DNA of 64,000 bases from BJGV01 sp003230615 (GCA_963663215.1 OY760140.1:2108001-2172000); one strand, 5' to 3'; shown: positions 49,927 to 59,318, numbered from the stretch's first letter. Notes: a model not told the origin generated them from the letters alone. Made by a program: numbers and translations.

Positions 49927-52830
49927 ATGACTGACTATAAAAAAACTCTTAATCTGCCTAACACGCTTTTTCCAATGCGTGGCGATCTCGCTAAGCGTGA
50001 GCCTGTGATGCTCATGGCCTGGAAGAAAAAGAATCTTTATCAGAAAATTCGTAAAGTTTGTAAAGGACGGCCAAAGTTTGTCTTGCACGATGGTCCGCCG
50101 TATGCCAATGGTGATATTCACATTGGTCATGCAATCAATAAAATTCTAAAAGACATTATTATTAAAAGTAAAACACTGGCAGGTTTTGACGCACCTTATA
50201 TACCTGGTTGGGATTGTCATGGGCTGCCTATCGAGCATCAAATAGAAAAGAAGTATGGAAAGAATCTGCCTGCGGACAAGGTACGAGAATTGTGTCGAGA
50301 TTTTGCACGGGAGCAGGTAGAAAGGCAAAAAGCTGATTTTATCAGGCTCGGAGTGCTGGGGGATTGGGATAATTCTTATCTCACCATGGACTATCGGATC
50401 GAGGCTGGTATTATCCGTGCACTTGGAAAGGTTTACAAAGGGGGGTATCTTTATCAGGGACAGAAGCCGGTAAATTGGTGCATTGACTGTAGTTCTGCGC
50501 TAGCGGAAGCGGAGGTCGAATATGAGGACAAAACTTCATCATCGATTGATGTTGCGTTTCCGGTCAAGAATAACGTCGCTCTTGCCAAAGCGTTGGGTGT
50601 ATCGGTCATCAGCGAGCCTGCTTTCGCTGTGATCTGGACTACTACGCCTTGGACCTTACCAGCCAATCAGGCAGTAAGTGTGCACCCAGAATATGATTAC
50701 CACGTGGTACGTACCGTGAAGGGGCTACTAATTTTATCGAGCGAGCTCTATACGGGGGTAAAGTCTATAAAATCATCTCCAGTTGAAGAGAAGGCAAATC
50801 AGCCAGTTATAAGAAACTCATCACTAGTTGAATATTGTCTGATTAATTATGGCCTAGAAAACTTAGGGGTACTTGGTACTTGTAGGGGGTCAGCACTTAA
50901 TTTTCTTGAGTTGAGACATCCATTTGAAGATCGTGCCATACCAATTGTTTGTAGCGAGCATGTTACAACTGATGCGGGAACAGGGCTGGTGCATATTGCG
51001 CCAGCACACGGCGTTGATGACTATGTTGTCGGTCAGAAATATGATTTACCAGTAGATAATCCAGTTGATGATAATGGAAAATTTTACGAGCGCATTCCAC
51101 TTGTAGGAGGCTTGTCGGTTTGGGATGCTACTGAAGTGATAATCCATAAATTGAAAAAAAATGGTTTGTTATTCAAGTCAGATAAACTACAACATAGTTA
51201 TCCTCACTGCTGGCGACATAAAACACCGATTATCTTTCGTGCTACTAGGCAGTGGTTCATAGGTATGAACAGGCCGATAAGCAAGGACGTATTGCAAAAT
51301 ACTCTTTCTTCTTCAACGATATCGGGTGGTAAAGATACCCTTCGGAATCGAGCAATTTCTGCAGTAGCTCACACTAAATTTTTTCCAGCTTGGGGTCGTG
51401 CTCGATTGGAATCAATGATCAAGAATCGTATCGATTGGTGTGTATCACGCCAACGCAACTGGGGTGTACCAATGGCATTTTTTGTACATAAGGAAACTCA
51501 TGAAGTCCATCCTTGTACTGAGGCATTACTTGAGAAGATAGCACAAAGGGTTGAGCAGGAAGGGATTGAGGCGTGGTTCAGTTTGGATATAAAAGAGTTT
51601 CTAGGGAAAGAGGCAAAGGATTACAAGAAATTGACTGATACCCTAGACGTTTGGTTTGATTCTGGTACAACACATGTTACCGTTTTAAAATCTACTGAAC
51701 AGCTTAAGTATCCTGCTGATCTTTATCTAGAAGGTTCTGATCAGCATCGTGGTTGGTTTCAGTCTTCGCTCCTGACCAGCTGCGCAATTAATGGCCGCGC
51801 ACCGTACGATTCATTGCTCACTCATGGTTTTGTAGTGGATGGTGGCGGTCACAAAATGAGCAAATCCAAGGGTAATGTCATTGCTCCACAAAAGGTAATG
51901 GATACTTCAGGAGCTGATATTCTACGATTATGGGCAGCATCCACAGATTATTCCGGTGAACTTTCTATTTCAAATGAAATTTTGAAACGTGTAGTGGAGA
52001 GCTATCGCCGTATTCGCAACACACTACGTTTTCTGTTAGCCAATATAGCAGATTTCGATTCAGAGACTGATTTTGTGGAAGAGGAGCAATGGCTAGATAT
52101 TGATCGTTACATGTTGGCATTTTCTAGAGCGCTTCAGGATGAGCTGACAAAGAATTATAAGCGTAACGAATTTCATTTAGTAGTGTACAAATTGCACTAT
52201 TTTTGCTCCGAAGATTTGGGTGGATTCTATCTTGATATTCTTAAAGATCGGCTTTATACCGCTACAACAAAAGGTGTCCCACGTCGCTCAGCGCAGAGTG
52301 TGTTATTCCACATTGCACATAGCTTAGTTCGCTTGCTTTCACCTATTCTAAGTTTCACTGCAGAAGAGGCATGGGAGTATCTAACGTGCAATGCTGATGA
52401 CAGCGTATTGCTGCACATTTGGTATAAATTTCCGTCGCAGTCAGATACAAAATCATTGATGCAGCGTTGGACCAGGCTACGCGAGTTACGCTCGGAGGTT
52501 CAAAAGCAACTAGAAGAATTACGTTCTCAGGGGAAAATTGGTTCATCACTTTCTGCCGTCGTGGAAATTCGAGCTAGTGGAGACGATTATATTCTTTTTA
52601 ATTCTCTGGGAGACGATTTGCGGTTAATAATCGTCACTTCAGAAGTACACGTGGTACAGGTTAAAGATTCCCAGGAAAAAGGTATTCTTGTGTCTCCCAG
52701 TGCTCATCCTAAATGTGAACGCTGTTGGCATTATCGTAAAGATGTTGGTTGTAGGGAAGACCATCCCACTATATGTGCTAGATGTGTATCCAATCTTTTT
52801 GGGTCGGGTGAGGTACGTAGATATGCCTGA
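49927..52830 (+). CDS. ileS: Isoleucyl-tRNA synthetase
   Basis: 967 residues, close to the usual bacterial length. Class I motifs: HIGH as PPYANGDIHIGHAINK (near 58-73) and KMSKS as GGHKMSKSKGN (near 645). The editing domain carries VIWTTTPWTLPANQAV and THVTTDAGTGLVHIAPAHG-type sequence (here HVTTDAGTGLVHIAPAHG). WFDSGTTHVTVL precedes the KMSKS loop. The C-terminal zinc site CERCWHYRKDVGC ... CARC is present. It charges tRNA-Ile and edits Val-tRNA. It is an intact 2.9-kb frame, which is useful as a control against uniform sequencing error. Confidence 0.97.
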   Translation: MTDYKKTLNLPNTLFPMRGDLAKREPVMLMAWKKKNLYQKIRKVCKGRPKFVLHDGPPYANGDIHIGHAINKILKDIIIKSKTLAGFDAPYIPGWDCHGLPIEHQIEKKYGKNLPADKVRELCRDFAREQVERQKADFIRLGVLGDWDNSYLTMDYRIEAGIIRALGKVYKGGYLYQGQKPVNWCIDCSSALAEAEVEYEDKTSSSIDVAFPVKNNVALAKALGVSVISEPAFAVIWTTTPWTLPANQAVSVHPEYDYHVVRTVKGLLILSSELYTGVKSIKSSPVEEKANQPVIRNSSLVEYCLINYGLENLGVLGTCRGSALNFLELRHPFEDRAIPIVCSEHVTTDAGTGLVHIAPAHGVDDYVVGQKYDLPVDNPVDDNGKFYERIPLVGGLSVWDATEVIIHKLKKNGLLFKSDKLQHSYPHCWRHKTPIIFRATRQWFIGMNRPISKDVLQNTLSSSTISGGKDTLRNRAISAVAHTKFFPAWGRARLESMIKNRIDWCVSRQRNWGVPMAFFVHKETHEVHPCTEALLEKIAQRVEQEGIEAWFSLDIKEFLGKEAKDYKKLTDTLDVWFDSGTTHVTVLKSTEQLKYPADLYLEGSDQHRGWFQSSLLTSCAINGRAPYDSLLTHGFVVDGGGHKMSKSKGNVIAPQKVMDTSGADILRLWAASTDYSGELSISNEILKRVVESYRRIRNTLRFLLANIADFDSETDFVEEEQWLDIDRYMLAFSRALQDELTKNYKRNEFHLVVYKLHYFCSEDLGGFYLDILKDRLYTATTKGVPRRSAQSVLFHIAHSLVRLLSPILSFTAEEAWEYLTCNADDSVLLHIWYKFPSQSDTKSLMQRWTRLRELRSEVQKQLEELRSQGKIGSSLSAVVEIRASGDDYILFNSLGDDLRLIIVTSEVHVVQVKDSQEKGILVSPSAHPKCERCWHYRKDVGCREDHPTICARCVSNLFGSGEVRRYA

Positions 52831-52988
52831 TCCCAATTTTGTATCATTTTTGATATATTGTTTGTTTCTTTGCTTATTTCCTTTCTTATCATCTATTCAG
52901 TTTTTGGAACGACTTTCTAACTATTTTATTCTTGACCTGATGGAAATTAGATTGGATATTTGTTGCGTGCAAAAGAACACAGGGTACG

Positions 52989-53453
52989 ATGAAACTTCAT
53001 ATTAGTTTAGTATTGGCATTAGTGGTTCTGACGATAGATTTTGCCTCAAAACGTTGGATAGAATCGGAGTTGGTTTATGGCCAGCAGATTTTGCTAACAA
53101 GTTACTTTAATTTGGTGTTGACGTTTAATACAGGAGCGGCATTCAGTTTTTTAAGCAATGAGTCAGGATGGCAGCGTTGGTTTTTTAGTGGAATTGCTAC
53201 ATGTGCTTCAGTTTTGATTATTTATCTTCTAAGCAAACATATTTCAGAAAAGTTATTTTGTGTCGCGCTGAGCTTGATACTAGGAGGTGCGCTCGGAAAT
53301 CTATGGGATCGCATAACTCTTGGTTATGTAGTTGATTTTCTAGATTTTCATTATAGTGGTTACCATTGGCCCGCGTTCAATGTGGCCGATTCATCTATAT
53401 TTGTAGGAGCATTGCTTCTGATATTTGAAAGTTTTCGACATAAAAAAAAGTAA
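52989..53453 (+). CDS. lspA: Lipoprotein signal peptidase II
   Basis: 154 residues with four membrane helices. Conserved motifs: NLVLTFNTGAAFSFL (residues ~37-51), GGALGNLWDRITLGYVVDFL near 97-116, with the first catalytic Asp in VVDF, and the second Asp in AFNVADSSIF near 133. It cleaves prolipoprotein signal peptides after lipidation, for example that of the Wza-like lipoprotein in this window. It follows ileS by 158 bases, as expected. The fkpB and ispH genes that often follow in proteobacteria are not here; instead a convergent adenosyltransferase gene ends 11 bases away. Confidence 0.95.
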   Translation: MKLHISLVLALVVLTIDFASKRWIESELVYGQQILLTSYFNLVLTFNTGAAFSFLSNESGWQRWFFSGIATCASVLIIYLLSKHISEKLFCVALSLILGGALGNLWDRITLGYVVDFLDFHYSGYHWPAFNVADSSIFVGALLLIFESFRHKKK

Positions 53454-53464
53454 TGAATTTCTAC

Positions 53465-54016
53465 CTAACGATTTTTCCCGGGTTGCCAAAGCACGTCTCC
53501 AACACCTTGCTGGTGATTCAGTATCCGACACAGTACGAATAAAAAGTCTGACAGACGGTTGAGGTATTGAATGCTGAATGACGCTACTGTTTCGGTGCGC
53601 GATAATCGGACAACGCATCTTTCTGCACGACGACACACAGTACGGGAAACATGACAGAGGGCCGCTGCACGAGTTCCGCTAGGAAGTATGAACTCCTTCA
53701 GAGCAGGCAATGTGGAGTTATATTGGTCAATTTTTTCTTCCAAGTTTGTGACTTGCATTTTATTCATGCTGACTCGACCAGGAGTACTAAGGTCTCCACC
53801 TAGGTCAAATAAGTCATGCTGAATATTTTCCAGCTTATCGCGTATTCCTATTTCAAGATTCTCTGTAAGTAATATTCCAATGCAACAGTTGAGCTCATCT
53901 ACAGTACCGATTGCTTCAATACGTGTACTTTCCTTAGTAGAACGCGTACCATCTCCCAGACCCGTTGTGCCTTCATCTCCAGTTCGTGTATAGATTCTCG
54001 TCAGCCGATTGGCCAT
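53465..54016 (-). CDS. PduO/MMAB-type cob(I)alamin adenosyltransferase
   Basis: 183 residues. N-terminal ATP-binding TRIYTRTGDEGTTGLGDGTR, then IEAIGTVDELNCCIGILL with the Asp/Glu pair. LKEFILPSGTRAAALCHVSR TVCRRAER and ASFSIQYLNRLSDFLFVLCR carry the conserved Arg and Asn positions of the trimeric enzyme. It transfers the 5'-deoxyadenosyl group from ATP to cob(I)alamin. The C-terminus has the usual short tail. It is convergent with lspA and follows the helicase gene in the same direction, and is intact. Confidence 0.93.
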   Translation of the reverse strand: MANRLTRIYTRTGDEGTTGLGDGTRSTKESTRIEAIGTVDELNCCIGILLTENLEIGIRDKLENIQHDLFDLGGDLSTPGRVSMNKMQVTNLEEKIDQYNSTLPALKEFILPSGTRAAALCHVSRTVCRRAERCVVRLSRTETVASFSIQYLNRLSDFLFVLCRILNHQQGVGDVLWQPGKNR

Positions 54017-54068
54017 ATCGTTTATTGGATGATTGGGTTATAGTAATAAATTAGATTACACATTCGTT

Positions 54069-55589
54069 TTATCTATTCTGCTTGGGTTTACTAGAAAGAG
54101 GGGGCATAAACAAAGCAGGTAGTGGTTTTTTGTGCTGCCCATGTCGAGTATAGGCGGCAGTGCGTCCTTTAATCACGGATAGTGATGCCACTGTGCTGGT
54201 AATGCGCTTTGACTCATTTTCGATGGGACATGCTAAAGGTACATAAGGTTGATTAAATAGCGGATCCTGCGGCGCTTTCATCTGTTTCTTTTGTCTGTGC
54301 ACATGTTGCTTGGAATTAGGTTCTGAGCCTGTTTTATCCTGACGTTTTGCACGAATATCAGAATTCTTCTTTTGCTTTTCTTTGGTGCGATCATGGCGCT
54401 CGCGTTCATGCGGTGTATGTGTAGTTTCGGTCAGATTATCTGTTATTTTTGGTTCAAATCCAGTAATCACTTCTTCCGGAAGTTTAATTTTCAAAAGTTT
54501 CTCGATCCCTTCGAGTAGTTCGTTCTCGTCATCACACACCAGTGAAATTGCACATCCTTTAGTGCCGGCACGACCGGTTCGTCCTATACGATGGATATAA
54601 TCTTCTGGAGTGTTTGGTAATTCGAAATTGACCACATGTGGTAAATCCTCAATATCGAGTCCACGTGCTGCAACGTCAGTTGCTACTAAAACCTGCACTT
54701 CTCCATGTTTGAATTCCGCCAAAGCTTGGGTACGCTGAGGTTGACTCTTGTCTCCATGAATTGCGGTGGTAGAGATGCCATCCCGTTCCAATTGTCTAGC
54801 CAGATGACTGGCGCCATACTTAGTTCGAACGAATACTAGCACCTGCTTCAGATCCTGCGACTTGATAAGATGAGCCAGCAACTCACGTTTGCGATCTCGC
54901 TTGATCGGATGCACGACATGTGTTACTAGGTTAGTCATGGAGTTACGCTTTGCTACTTCAATCAGCATAGGTTGTTTTAGTATCTTGCCTGCGAGTTTTT
55001 TGATCTCTTCGGAATAAGTAGCGGAGAACATTAGGTTTTGTCGTTTTTGCGGCATCAGTGCAAGGATACGTTTGATGTCGGGTAGGAAGCCCATATCTAG
55101 CATCCTATCAGCCTCATCTAATACTAAAATTTCCACTTTAGAAAGACGTATTGTTTTTTGCTGGACATGATCTAGCATGCGTCCAGGAGTGGCTACCAGA
55201 ATTTCCACTCCGGCGAGTAGATCTTTGATCTGGGGGTCCATATTGACACCACCGTAGACTACGGTGCATTTGAGTGGAAGATATTTTCCGTAAGTTTTGA
55301 CACTTTCAAATACCTGAGCTGCTAGTTCGCGCGTGGGAACCAGAATCAGTGCACGAATCGGGTGTCTAGCTGGTGATACGCTGGTGTTTGCATAGGGTTG
55401 TAACCGGTGTAGCATTGGTAGGGTAAAGCCGGCAGTTTTTCCAGTTCCGGTTTGTGCCCCACCCATGATGTCTTTGTTTTCAAGTATTGGCGGAATCGCT
55501 TGGGCCTGAATGGGTGTAGGTTCTGTATAACCTTGATCATTGATCGCGCGAAGAATTTCTGTAGATAGGCCAAGTTGATCAAATGACAT
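54069..55589 (-). CDS. rhlE: DEAD-box ATP-dependent RNA helicase, RhlE type
   Basis: About 506 residues from the ATG at 55589 (MSFDQLGLSTEIL). GAGG AG lies 8 bases before it, a better spacing than to the ATG two codons upstream. Motifs: Q motif GYTEPTPIQAQAIP, I AQTGTGKT, Ia PTRELAAQV, Ib TPGRMLD, II DEAD (LDEADRMLDMGF), III SAT, IV VLVFVRTK, V ATDVAARGLDIEDLP, VI HRIGRTGRAG. A Lys/Arg-rich C-terminal tail (~residues 400-506) probably binds RNA. It unwinds RNA in ribosome assembly or decay. It is intact. Confidence 0.94.
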   Translation of the reverse strand: MSFDQLGLSTEILRAINDQGYTEPTPIQAQAIPPILENKDIMGGAQTGTGKTAGFTLPMLHRLQPYANTSVSPARHPIRALILVPTRELAAQVFESVKTYGKYLPLKCTVVYGGVNMDPQIKDLLAGVEILVATPGRMLDHVQQKTIRLSKVEILVLDEADRMLDMGFLPDIKRILALMPQKRQNLMFSATYSEEIKKLAGKILKQPMLIEVAKRNSMTNLVTHVVHPIKRDRKRELLAHLIKSQDLKQVLVFVRTKYGASHLARQLERDGISTTAIHGDKSQPQRTQALAEFKHGEVQVLVATDVAARGLDIEDLPHVVNFELPNTPEDYIHRIGRTGRAGTKGCAISLVCDDENELLEGIEKLLKIKLPEEVITGFEPKITDNLTETTHTPHERERHDRTKEKQKKNSDIRAKRQDKTGSEPNSKQHVHRQKKQMKAPQDPLFNQPYVPLACPIENESKRITSTVASLSVIKGRTAAYTRHGQHKKPLPALFMPPLSSKPKQNR

Positions 55590-55676
55590 TCGCATTACTC
55601 CTCACAAACTACCAAAGCTTGCTGGGACTGATCAAACAAAGATGGTATCTTTATCTGATTTGTTGTATTGATACAC

Positions 55677-56462
55677 CTATTCATTTCCCGTCGGTTCCCG
55701 AGGGATTTCCTTTCGTGATTTCTTCGTAAGCCACTCACTACTCTTCTTGAGCCAGTTTAATAATGGTGCAGCTCCGCCAATCGCTACCGCATCAACTAAG
55801 CAATACCATGCAGCGACACCGCTAGGAGGATTTCCTTGTGATAATCCAAAGATAGGTTCTATCGTCACCCATTTCCAAGTTCCAGCTGCTGTACCAATTA
55901 GTTCTAGCCATGTAGTTATAAAGAAAGCTGCAAGATAAACCATTGGCGAACGGCCTTTAAATAGATAAACTAAGAAGACACAGAACAGAAGTGCACCTAC
56001 CGCATCCCCTTGTTCAGGGTAGCCGCTGATTCCCCAAATTGACCATGTACCACACACAAGCACCACAAATATTGCTATTTTTCTTGCGTATTTTAGAAAG
56101 AAACCAGAACGAGCAAGTGAAATAGCAGTTAAATAAACCATGCCATGGCCAGGTGGTACATAAGCCGGTACGTTTTCAAACCGATAGATGTACCCACCCA
56201 TGTAAATAGAAGCAAAATGTTCGCCGGCTGTTGCAAAAGTCACCGCTATTATTACTTGCATCCGTATATTTTTATTCTCACCAAACAGTAGGCCTATTAA
56301 AAAAATCCAAGCAACAATTCCCATAAGACTCTGTTTCTCTATGCTTCCGCTTGCATCAATGTTTAAACTGATTGCTACACATATAAAAGTAAATACAGCT
56401 ATTAAATAATCCCGCTTTTTGTGGGCGTAGGTAATATTAATTTCTGGGAAATAGCGCAGCAT
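55677..56462 (-). CDS. Integral membrane protein of unknown function
   Basis: 261 residues with about seven to eight membrane helices: ~19-34 (YLIAVFTFICVAISLN), ~46-60 (LMGIVAWIFLIGLLF), ~66-85, ~105-125 (around PPGHGMVYLTAISLA), ~130-147, ~155-170, ~176-195 and ~215-240. Charged or polar residues sit inside helices: GEHFASIYMGGYIYRFENVP and PPGHGM, plus ELIGTAAGTWKWVT. They suggest a functional pocket (His, Glu, Tyr) rather than a simple anchor. No family is recognised. It precedes rhlE in the same direction and follows cycB by 280 bases. No signal of decay is seen. Confidence 0.65.
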   Translation of the reverse strand: MLRYFPEINITYAHKKRDYLIAVFTFICVAISLNIDASGSIEKQSLMGIVAWIFLIGLLFGENKNIRMQVIIAVTFATAGEHFASIYMGGYIYRFENVPAYVPPGHGMVYLTAISLARSGFFLKYARKIAIFVVLVCGTWSIWGISGYPEQGDAVGALLFCVFLVYLFKGRSPMVYLAAFFITTWLELIGTAAGTWKWVTIEPIFGLSQGNPPSGVAAWYCLVDAVAIGGAAPLLNWLKKSSEWLTKKSRKEIPREPTGNE

Positions 56463-56742
56463 CTCTATTTATTTTGTCGAGTCTAGTAGGAACTTCGATT
56501 GGGATGGGGATTTCGATCTGTTTCGTGCACGAGGAATTAAGCTTTTTGCTTGCAAATTGATACAACTGAGTCAGATTTAAACAGCAATTGCTTGACACTT
56601 GTTTTCTTGGAAAAATATTCAGTATTCTCCTTGGTAGTCATTACTGCTTATGTTTGATTCTTGTTTAGTAAAAGGGAAACGTAGAACATAAGTAGATAGC
56701 CGGCTTGATCGTGTATAGCAGGGATCAGGAAGATATGCTTTG

Positions 56743-57387
56743 TCACTCCTCCTCCTCTTCTTCTTCTTCCTCTTCTTCTTCTACTTCTTCGTCTTCGTCG
56801 TCTTCGTCGTCTTCATCCAACCTCACAACCATTTCACCCCGTGCCTTACTGGCATTGAGATCAGTTTCTTCGACTTCCTCGTGCACCAGGTTCTGATGGC
56901 AATCGATACAGGTCGCACCTTCCGTTTCCATCTTTTTATGTGCAGCTTTGGCATCCGCACCCGGTGGTTGCGGATTTCTATGGCATTCTCGACAAGTAAT
57001 ACTGTCCCATCCTTTTAAATTCATACGCGCATCGTGCGCCATTATCAGCCGACGCTCATTGAATTTCTCAACAGTAGAGTAGTCTTCAGTAAACTCCATG
57101 TACAGTTCCCTTGCACCATCGACGATGTGTGTTTCTATCGCTAAATGGAGATTCCCAAGACCCTGGGGAATATGACAGTGCTTACACTCTGGATTAGAGC
57201 CCAACGCACCATAATGGGAGGATTCCTTTAGTTCCTTTGCCGGGTAGGACATGGAATGACAACTGGTGCAAAATTCAGTAGTGGAAAGGGCAGCTTCGCC
57301 AGCTAATACCACGGTAACCATGATAATACCAAGCACTGTGCCAATAAGCAGACTACCTAAAGCGATACCTGTACCTGGCCTTCCCAT
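56743..57387 (-). CDS. cycB: Membrane-bound tetrahaem cytochrome c (NapC/NirT family, cM552-like)
   Basis: 214 residues. One N-terminal membrane helix (ALGSLLIGTVLGIIMVTVVLA) is followed by four CxxCH haem sites: CTSCH, CKHCH, CRECH and CIDCH. Met and His ligand candidates flank them. The last ~45 residues are an extreme acidic tail ending in a run of Glu. In ammonia oxidisers this protein passes electrons from hydroxylamine oxidation, via cytochrome c554, to ubiquinone. The ATG overlaps the cycA stop (TGATG), so cycA and cycB are coupled. An acidic tail is known in the family, as I recall, but the pure poly-Glu ending is coded by a trinucleotide repeat. Confidence 0.9.
   Translation of the reverse strand: MGRPGTGIALGSLLIGTVLGIIMVTVVLAGEAALSTTEFCTSCHSMSYPAKELKESSHYGALGSNPECKHCHIPQGLGNLHLAIETHIVDGARELYMEFTEDYSTVEKFNERRLIMAHDARMNLKGWDSITCRECHRNPQPPGADAKAAHKKMETEGATCIDCHQNLVHEEVEETDLNASKARGEMVVRLDEDDEDDEDEEVEEEEEEEEEEEE
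56745..56818. repeat. Trinucleotide (TCC/TCT/TCG) repeat coding the acidic tail of cycB
   Basis: A nearly uninterrupted series of CTC/TTC/GTC-type triplets on the plus strand encodes Glu and Asp on the minus strand. It is imperfect, so moderate slippage potential is expected, always in frame. Confidence 0.85.
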
Positions 57388-58088
57388 CAGTCTTTTTTGA
57401 CTACTTTGGCTTTGGACTGGAATTCGTCATGCATCTTGAAGACAGGATCGCCCGTGAATGTCCCATCAAGCTTGTAGTGCTCATGCATTGCTTTGGTATC
57501 AGCTACGTATTTATCAAATTTAAATGTGTATTTCTTATGTACCTCGGGAGTAAAGGGGGTATACGGTTCTTTCGTACCTTTCCATCCCGAACCTTCGTAG
57601 TTTAAGTGACAAGCACTGCAACGCTCGACAAAATCAAAGTCTTCTCCAGCATCTGCAAGAACCTTGCGTGGCGTGGTCTTCTTCTTTTTCTCAAATTTTG
57701 CACCCGCCTTGCGGTGAATCCCGCGATATTTAGAACCTGGTCCGTGGCAGGATTCACAGCCTACGCCTTTTTTCCATTTTTTTGGAGACTCAACAACGTA
57801 ACCTCCTTTTTCACCAAATCCGTCTACGTGACAGCCAACACAATCCTTGTCCTTGGTGTAATCCTTGGTAGGATCAAGTTTTGCTCTCTTTTTAGCCTTG
57901 GTCTTCTTATTCGGTTTGAGCGAATTCATCGCCTTAGCGTGCGCGGTTTTCTTCCATGACTTAGCCTGACTTTTGTGGCACGAGCTACACTTCTTTCGAC
58001 CTTCAAACTTCGGGTCAGCAACTGCGCCTCCAGAAAGAAATGCAAATAGCGCAACAGCAACAAGCGCATATGTCACGGGATGTCTCAT
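57387..58088 (-). CDS. cycA: Cytochrome c554, tetrahaem
   Basis: About 233 residues from the ATG at 58088 (MRHPVTYAL), chosen over an upstream TTG because the signal peptide VALFAFLSGGAVA starts there and AGAGA lies just upstream. The mature protein has four haem sites: CSSCH, CVGCH, CESCH and CSACH. The surroundings AHAKAMNSLKPN, KDYTKDKDCVGCHVDGFG and CSACHLNYEGSGWKG are strongly typical of the ammonia-oxidiser protein. It accepts electrons from hydroxylamine oxidoreductase in the periplasm. It is Lys-rich, as expected for docking. The hao and haoB genes that normally precede it are absent. Confidence 0.93.
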   Translation of the reverse strand: MRHPVTYALVAVALFAFLSGGAVADPKFEGRKKCSSCHKSQAKSWKKTAHAKAMNSLKPNKKTKAKKRAKLDPTKDYTKDKDCVGCHVDGFGEKGGYVVESPKKWKKGVGCESCHGPGSKYRGIHRKAGAKFEKKKKTTPRKVLADAGEDFDFVERCSACHLNYEGSGWKGTKEPYTPFTPEVHKKYTFKFDKYVADTKAMHEHYKLDGTFTGDPVFKMHDEFQSKAKVVKKD

Positions 58089-58409
58089 AGTTTTTTCTCT
58101 CAAAAGAAAGTATTAGTAATCAATGAATTAAGATAAAAATTGGTAGATGCAGTTTCTCTAACGCTGTAACCCTATCGTCAGTTTACATAAACTAATAGAA
58201 CCCGCTACGCCACTCTTTCTGGTCCCGCGAGTATCACCCGAATTACCAAATAAATCAACCAGCAGGCGGCTCTCTAGCTGGAATTTTGTATACTTGATTT
58301 CTCGATTACTTAGTCTAAAAACTATGCGCTGTAGGCAATTCAAAGATTAAATACATGCTGGATTTCCCTTTCTTTTTATATATGCCCTATTATCTAGCAT
58401 TATAATTGT
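58089..58409. other. Upstream region of cycA-cycB
   Basis: 321 bases between the GST-like gene end and cycA, both on the minus strand. It contains no gene or recognisable hao remnant. It must hold the cycA promoter unless the GST gene reads through. Confidence 0.45.
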
Positions 58410-59111
58410 CTACAAATCTGAGAAAAAGTGCGTCTTGATATGAGCAACAAAATTCGTCAAATTATCTTTTGATAAACCATATTCTTTTATTGGTGATTCG
58501 ATTGGGCATCCTATAGTGCTGATCAAAATTCCAAAAGCACTGGTATCCAAAGTAGTTGGTTGTTCACCTAGGAAATATTTCTTGTCACCCAAACAAGATG
58601 ATAGCGCATCTATATCCAGCATACCAAGCTTGAAGATTTCTTCAGTGTCATGTCGTCCTATACCATGCCCATAAATCTGTTTTTTGATTTTATTGCGAAA
58701 ATAAGCAGCCGCAATGTCGCGAATGACAGGTGGCATTACCCCAAAAATAGCTTTTTTATTGATTTGCCAATTTGTATCCGTGTATAGCCATCGCGAATAC
58801 ATTAATACCCAATATAAATGTTCTTCAAGTAAACGCTGCATTGCTAAGGACAGCGCTAACTCTGCTTTATTTAGGCCTTCATCTAGATTATTATAATTTG
58901 TTTTCAGATGCTGGATAATAAACTGTGAATCTCCTAACTTAGTGTCATCATCCTCTATATAAGGTAGCTTTCCCTTTGGTGCAGTTAAAGGAAGTGTTGG
59001 CTTAATTTCATATTCAATGCCGGCCATTCGCAAATATGTTTCTATCTTACAACAGAAATGGCTTAAGTTTGGGATGCCCCATGTGCGTTCGAATTGGTAG
59101 AGCCTCAACAT
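58410..59111 (-). CDS. Glutathione S-transferase-like protein
   Basis: About 233 residues from the ATG at 59111 (MLRLYQFER), which has GGAG 9 bases upstream; an ATG five codons earlier is possible. The N-terminal thioredoxin-like domain reads IPNLSHFCCKIETYLRMAG, then TAPKGKLPYIEDDDTKLGDS QFII with the cis-Pro in KLPYI. The helical C-terminal domain includes LDIDALSSCLGDKKYFLGEQ and PTTLDTSAFGILIST. The pattern resembles the metaxin/failed-axon-connections type of GST more than classical detoxifying enzymes. Substrate unknown. Catalytic Ser/Cys candidates are the SHFCC residues. It is intact. Confidence 0.82.
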   Translation of the reverse strand: MLRLYQFERTWGIPNLSHFCCKIETYLRMAGIEYEIKPTLPLTAPKGKLPYIEDDDTKLGDSQFIIQHLKTNYNNLDEGLNKAELALSLAMQRLLEEHLYWVLMYSRWLYTDTNWQINKKAIFGVMPPVIRDIAAAYFRNKIKKQIYGHGIGRHDTEEIFKLGMLDIDALSSCLGDKKYFLGEQPTTLDTSAFGILISTIGCPIESPIKEYGLSKDNLTNFVAHIKTHFFSDL

Positions 59112-59241
59112 AACTAAAGTCTCCATCAATAGTTGAGCAAAGCTTAAAAGTCGAAAAGGATCAAGACTACTTCATGCTAAGGGATACCCCTGCTGTCAAG
59201 ATTAGAGGTATCATAGCGAACTTCCAACAATTTTTAATGAC

Positions 59242-59318
59242 TGGCGCGCCCAACACGATTCGAACGTGTGACCCCCGCCTTCGGAGGGCGGTACTCTATC
59301 CAGCTGAGCTATGGGCGC
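59242..59318 (-). tRNA. tRNA-Arg (anticodon CCG)
   Basis: 77 bases including the encoded CCA. The acceptor stem GCGCCCA/TGGGCGC with discriminator G, the D-arm AGCTCAGCTGGATAGAGT, the anticodon stem CCGCC/GGCGG around the loop CTCCGAA and the T-arm ACACG-TTCGAAT-CGTGT all fold correctly. The anticodon CCG reads CGG codons. Confidence 0.97.

Noticed and set aside
56740..57018. Plus-strand frames rich in Ser or Phe/Leu opposite cycB
   Set aside because: They are antisense readings of the acidic-tail microsatellite and the haem-protein gene.
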